A stretch of DNA of 15,793 nucleotides from Mageeibacillus sp. UBA1193 (GTDB taxonomy: Bacteria; Bacillota; Clostridia; Saccharofermentanales; Saccharofermentanaceae). The stretch lies in the NCBI GenBank assembly GCA_002310155.1, contig DBYF01000013.1, positions 1 to 15,793 of the forward strand. Direction: 5' to 3'. Numbering within the stretch: the stretch's first letter is position 1; every line of letters starts with the position of its first letter. The translations under genes were made by a program, and so were the position numbers. The notes beneath the pieces are model-generated. The model saw nothing but the letters and a program-made list of their open reading frames with translations. It was not told where the DNA came from and searched no databases. Positions 13,414 to 15,793 of this stretch are shown here, piece by piece.

Positions 13414-13427
13414 TGTGAAATTCCACA
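13414..13427. promoter_or_regulatory. Operator-like near-palindrome TGTGAAATTCCACA
   Basis: A 14-bp element with 12 symmetric positions (TGTG-AAATTC-CACA) sits 7 bases before the -35 of the coiled-coil gene. Its position suits an activator or repressor. Its spacing is not the TGTGA-N6-TCACA of CRP, so no regulator is proposed. Confidence 0.4.
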
Positions 13428-13434
13428 GTAACCA

Positions 13435-13463
13435 ATGAAAATTCTCTAAAAAGGTTGTATAAT
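13435..13463 (+). promoter_or_regulatory. Promoter of the zinc-ribbon coiled-coil gene
   Basis: ATGAAA (13435-13440; four of six) and a perfect TATAAT (13458-13463) are separated by exactly 17 bases. Transcription would start near 13470, about 30 bases before the ATG. Confidence 0.7.
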
Positions 13464-13475
13464 TGTTTTACAATT
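13461..13475. repeat. Inverted repeat AATTGT-TTT-ACAATT at the transcription start
   Basis: A perfect 6-bp dyad overlaps the end of the -10 box and the expected start site. It is either a repressor site or just AT-rich symmetry. Confidence 0.4.
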
Positions 13476-13498
13476 CTTTCGATGAGGGGTAGTTACAA

Positions 13499-15658
13499 AT
13501 GAAGAAATGTCCTGTATGTGGCGTTATGATGGGAGATAACGTAGCGCGCTGCTTCATGTGCAAGTACGATTTTCAGAAGGCTGCACGTGAAGGTGAGGAT
13601 GTAGCACGGCAGGAAGCCAGTGAGAACATTAAGCGAAGTGAGCAGGAAGCCAGCGCACGTGTTGAACAGAAACGTTCAGATGAAGAGAAGATCATCGTTG
13701 AGATGAAAGCCCGAAATCAGCGTGAGATCGAAACTCTTAACCAGCAGCTTGAATCAGAGAAGCTTCGTATCGAGACGGAATATGTTGAGATCCGTAAGCG
13801 TGCTCTCGAAGAGCGTAAGGCTCTGGAGAAGGAACTGGAAGAAGTTCGTGAGCAGGTAGAAATCGAGAAGAAACGTCATCAGGACGTAGCTGCCGAGCAG
13901 GAAAAAGTCCGTGAGGAAGCCAGAAAAGAGATGGCTGCCGAGCGTGAAGAGATGATCAAGCAGGCCAAGAAGGAGCAGGAAGCGATCCTCGCCAGTGCTC
14001 ATCAGGAGACCGAACAGCTCGCAATCCAGGTTAGAAAAGAATACGAAGACGCAATGGCGAGAAGACAGCAGCTGATCGACGAGGCTCAGCTTGCCGAGTC
14101 TGCCGCGAAGGAAGCTATCGCACGCCGTGAATCCGCAGAGAAAGACTATAAGGAGATGGAAGCATCTCTGAATACGATGAAGACCGACTATGAGGCGGCC
14201 AAGAAGAAACTCGAAGCGGAAGCGGAAGAGACGACACGTAAGATGCTTAAGGAAGGCGAAGATGCCAAGGCTGCATCGATCGCTGAAGGTGAGCAGGCTA
14301 AGGCTGCGGCAGTTGCTGAAGCTCAGCAGGTACTCGCGGAAGTCGAGAATACAAAGAAGCAGGCAGATGCCGAGATGCAGGCGTATGTGGCAGAAGCCCA
14401 GCGCATCATGGCGGAAGTTGAAAAAGCTCAGGCGACGCAGAAGCAGCTTGTTGAAGAGTCTGAACGTATGAAGACAGCTCTTGACGAGACACAGCGCGCG
14501 TATGAGGCGGTAGCACAGGAGAAGGAAAACCTGGATGCTGCAGTCGATAAGATGAAGAAAGAAGCGGAGACCGAGAGAAACCGCATCATCGAAGAAACAA
14601 CGACTGAAAGAGACCGTATTATCAAGGAAACCACAGATGAGCATGACCGCATCGTCAAGGAAACGAACGACGAGCGTGACCGTATCATCATGGAAACGAC
14701 TGCGGACAGAGAGCGTATCATCGCTGAGACCACTGCAGAGCGTGACCGGATTATTAAAGAAACAAATGAAGAGAGCAACCGTATCACTTCTCAGGCTCAG
14801 GCAGAGCTCCAGAAGTCCCAGGCTGAAAAAGCAAAGCTCGATCAGGAAGCTTCTCAGGTCCTTAACCTGGCACAGCAGGAGAAGCAGAAGATGGAGCAGG
14901 AAGCCGCTCAGAAACTGGAGCAGGCGAATAAAGCTGTTTCTGATGCACAGGCTGAGAAAGACAGACTGCAGGCTGAAGCTAAGGCCGGATGCGACGTGAT
15001 CGCGAAGCAGAAGGCAGCTCTTGAGTCGGACATCGCAAAGATGACCAAGGAACAGGAGCAGAGCAAGAGCCAGTATGAGACACAGATCGCGGCACTGAAG
15101 AATGACCTTGAGAATGCCAAGTCCATCATCGCAGATTCTAAGATCGCGAAGAAGCTGGCTGAGGTCGAAGCCCAGGAGCTGATCCTGAAGGCCGAGAAGC
15201 GTGCCGTTGCACTGAAGGAGTCCGCACTTTCCGAGAGCGAGAAGGGCAAACTTCAGGATGAACTTAAGAAGAAGGAAAGTGAGTTGGCAGAGATGGCAAA
15301 GTCAAAGGAAGAACTCGAGAAGCAGCTTAATGAGACACAGAAGGCGATCAAGAAACTGCAGGATCGTATCGACAATATGCCGGTCGGTGGTGCTGTTTCC
15401 ATCGCAGATGGCATGAAAGAGTATTCCGTTGTCGTTGTACCGCATCTTTCCAATGGTGAAGTTAACTCCGAGCGTATCGCTGAGATCCTCGCGACCAAGG
15501 CAGCTTCCGGATGGAGACTCCACAGCATGATCAATGATGAAGGCGGTAGAATGCAGGCTGCAATGGGCGGCGAAAGCATGAGCCTGAATGCAAGTTCTGT
15601 TTCTATCAAGGAAGACCGTGTGATCATGGTCTTTGAGAGAAACGCCGAAGAGGCGTAA
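13499..15658 (+). CDS. Zinc-ribbon, long coiled-coil, DUF4177-like protein
   Basis: ATG 13499 has AGGGG (13485-13489) 9 bases upstream. The 719-residue product has three parts. A zinc ribbon with Cys4, Cys7, Cys18, Cys21 (CPVCG, CFMCKYDF) comes first. Then comes an almost uninterrupted, highly charged coiled coil (about 40-620), rich in Glu, Lys, Ala and Gln and including seven 11-residue repeats at 358-434. The C-terminal domain (about 627-719) has KEYSVVVVP, ATKAASGWRLHSM and VIMVFERN, the pattern of DUF4177 (GW in the middle, FER at the end). There is no signal peptide or membrane helix, so it is probably a cytosolic filament, spacer or scaffold. It has its own promoter and a strong terminator, yet shares the ribbon with the four genes before it. 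Function unknown; TolA- or SMC-like similarity would only reflect coiled-coil composition. Confidence 0.88.
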   Translation: MKKCPVCGVMMGDNVARCFMCKYDFQKAAREGEDVARQEASENIKRSEQEASARVEQKRSDEEKIIVEMKARNQREIETLNQQLESEKLRIETEYVEIRKRALEERKALEKELEEVREQVEIEKKRHQDVAAEQEKVREEARKEMAAEREEMIKQAKKEQEAILASAHQETEQLAIQVRKEYEDAMARRQQLIDEAQLAESAAKEAIARRESAEKDYKEMEASLNTMKTDYEAAKKKLEAEAEETTRKMLKEGEDAKAASIAEGEQAKAAAVAEAQQVLAEVENTKKQADAEMQAYVAEAQRIMAEVEKAQATQKQLVEESERMKTALDETQRAYEAVAQEKENLDAAVDKMKKEAETERNRIIEETTTERDRIIKETTDEHDRIVKETNDERDRIIMETTADRERIIAETTAERDRIIKETNEESNRITSQAQAELQKSQAEKAKLDQEASQVLNLAQQEKQKMEQEAAQKLEQANKAVSDAQAEKDRLQAEAKAGCDVIAKQKAALESDIAKMTKEQEQSKSQYETQIAALKNDLENAKSIIADSKIAKKLAEVEAQELILKAEKRAVALKESALSESEKGKLQDELKKKESELAEMAKSKEELEKQLNETQKAIKKLQDRIDNMPVGGAVSIADGMKEYSVVVVPHLSNGEVNSERIAEILATKAASGWRLHSMINDEGGRMQAAMGGESMSLNASSVSIKEDRVIMVFERNAEEA
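14570..14800 (+). repeat. Seven 33-bp units encoding 11-residue coiled-coil repeats
   Basis: Consensus unit is xERDRIIKETT, as in TERNRIIEETT, TERDRIIKETT, DEHDRIVKETN, DERDRIIMETT, ADRERIIAETT, AERDRIIKETN and the degraded EESNRITSQAQ. There are no insertions between units. Codons vary between copies, so the repeat is old or under selection rather than freshly amplified. Hendecads favour a straight or slightly right-handed coiled coil. Confidence 0.9.
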
Positions 15659-15670
15659 GAACAACATAAA

Positions 15671-15698
15671 CCTGACGCGAGGGTGCTTTTCGCGCAGG
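15671..15698 (+). other. Stem-loop after the coiled-coil gene
   Basis: CCTG-A-CGCGA pairs with TCGCG-CAGG, nine pairs with one bulged A and a 9-base loop. No T-run follows, so it is not itself a terminator. It may protect the mRNA 3' end. Confidence 0.5.
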
Positions 15699-15722
15699 TG
15701 AATGGATAAGATTACAAGTGAA

Positions 15723-15759
15723 GGACTGCCTGTGGGAAACCGCAGGCAGTTCCATTTTT
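15723..15759 (+). terminator. Strong intrinsic terminator of the coiled-coil gene
   Basis: A 13-bp stem with one bulged T (GGACTGCCTGTGG with CCGCAGGCAGTTCC) is closed by a GAAA tetraloop and followed by ATTTTT. The remaining 34 bases to the window edge show no supported feature. Confidence 0.9.
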
Positions 15760-15793
15760 ATGCAAAGATAATTCGCAAAGAAAAATGCCGTTA

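Noticed and set aside
13414..13427. CRP/FNR-type binding site
   Set aside because: The half-sites are TGTG and CACA with six bases between, not the TGTGA-N6-TCACA or TTGAT-N4-ATCAA arrangements.
13754..14644. 296-residue minus-strand frame opposite the coiled-coil gene
   Set aside because: Leu/Phe/Ser-rich shadow of Glu/Lys codons (reverse-complement bias); no start signal or family features.

Overview
The window looks like chromosomal DNA of a mid-GC Firmicute, most likely a gut- or rumen-type clostridium (Lachnospiraceae/Oscillospiraceae-like). The reasons are strong GGAGG ribosome binding sites, many extended -10 promoters (TGnTATAAT), a CCA-encoding tRNA, surface proteins with Thr/Pro/Glu-rich linkers, and small zinc-ribbon membrane proteins. 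The placement is inference from style, not from a marker gene. No transposon, phage or CRISPR element was seen.

Left part (1-5400): the 3' part of an exported-looking protein made of two copies of one unrecognised domain; a bidirectional terminator; tRNA-Ala(CGC) on the minus strand with its own promoter; a membrane-anchored surface protein with a Pro/Thr stalk; and, convergent with it, a glycoside hydrolase family 31 enzyme. The GH31 keeps its nucleophile but has most of the usual sugar-binding residues changed.

Middle part (5400-9400): divergently from the GH31 gene run a degenerate iron-type alcohol dehydrogenase and, translationally coupled, the CCA-adding enzyme. A 297-bp AT-rich intergenic region with three identical 11-bp elements precedes a gene for a type IV pilin-like protein that carries a Thr/Pro/Glu linker and a C-terminal beta-rich domain. 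A strong terminator closes this unit.

Right part (9400-15793): a CAP/SCP-domain surface protein with a very long Thr/Glu linker overlaps a DUF2752 membrane protein. Then come five consecutive genes that all begin with a four-cysteine zinc ribbon. Four are small membrane proteins (ribbon, flexible linker, CD225/DUF4190-like hydrophobic domain). The fifth, transcribed from its own promoter, is a 719-residue ribbon, long coiled coil and DUF4177-like protein. A strong terminator follows it. The most system-like part is this CAP/DUF2752/zinc-ribbon/coiled-coil cluster: an exported protein, a set of membrane proteins with cytosolic zinc ribbons, and a large cytosolic coiled-coil protein with the same type of ribbon. 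A joint envelope function is a reasonable guess but is not shown by the sequence.
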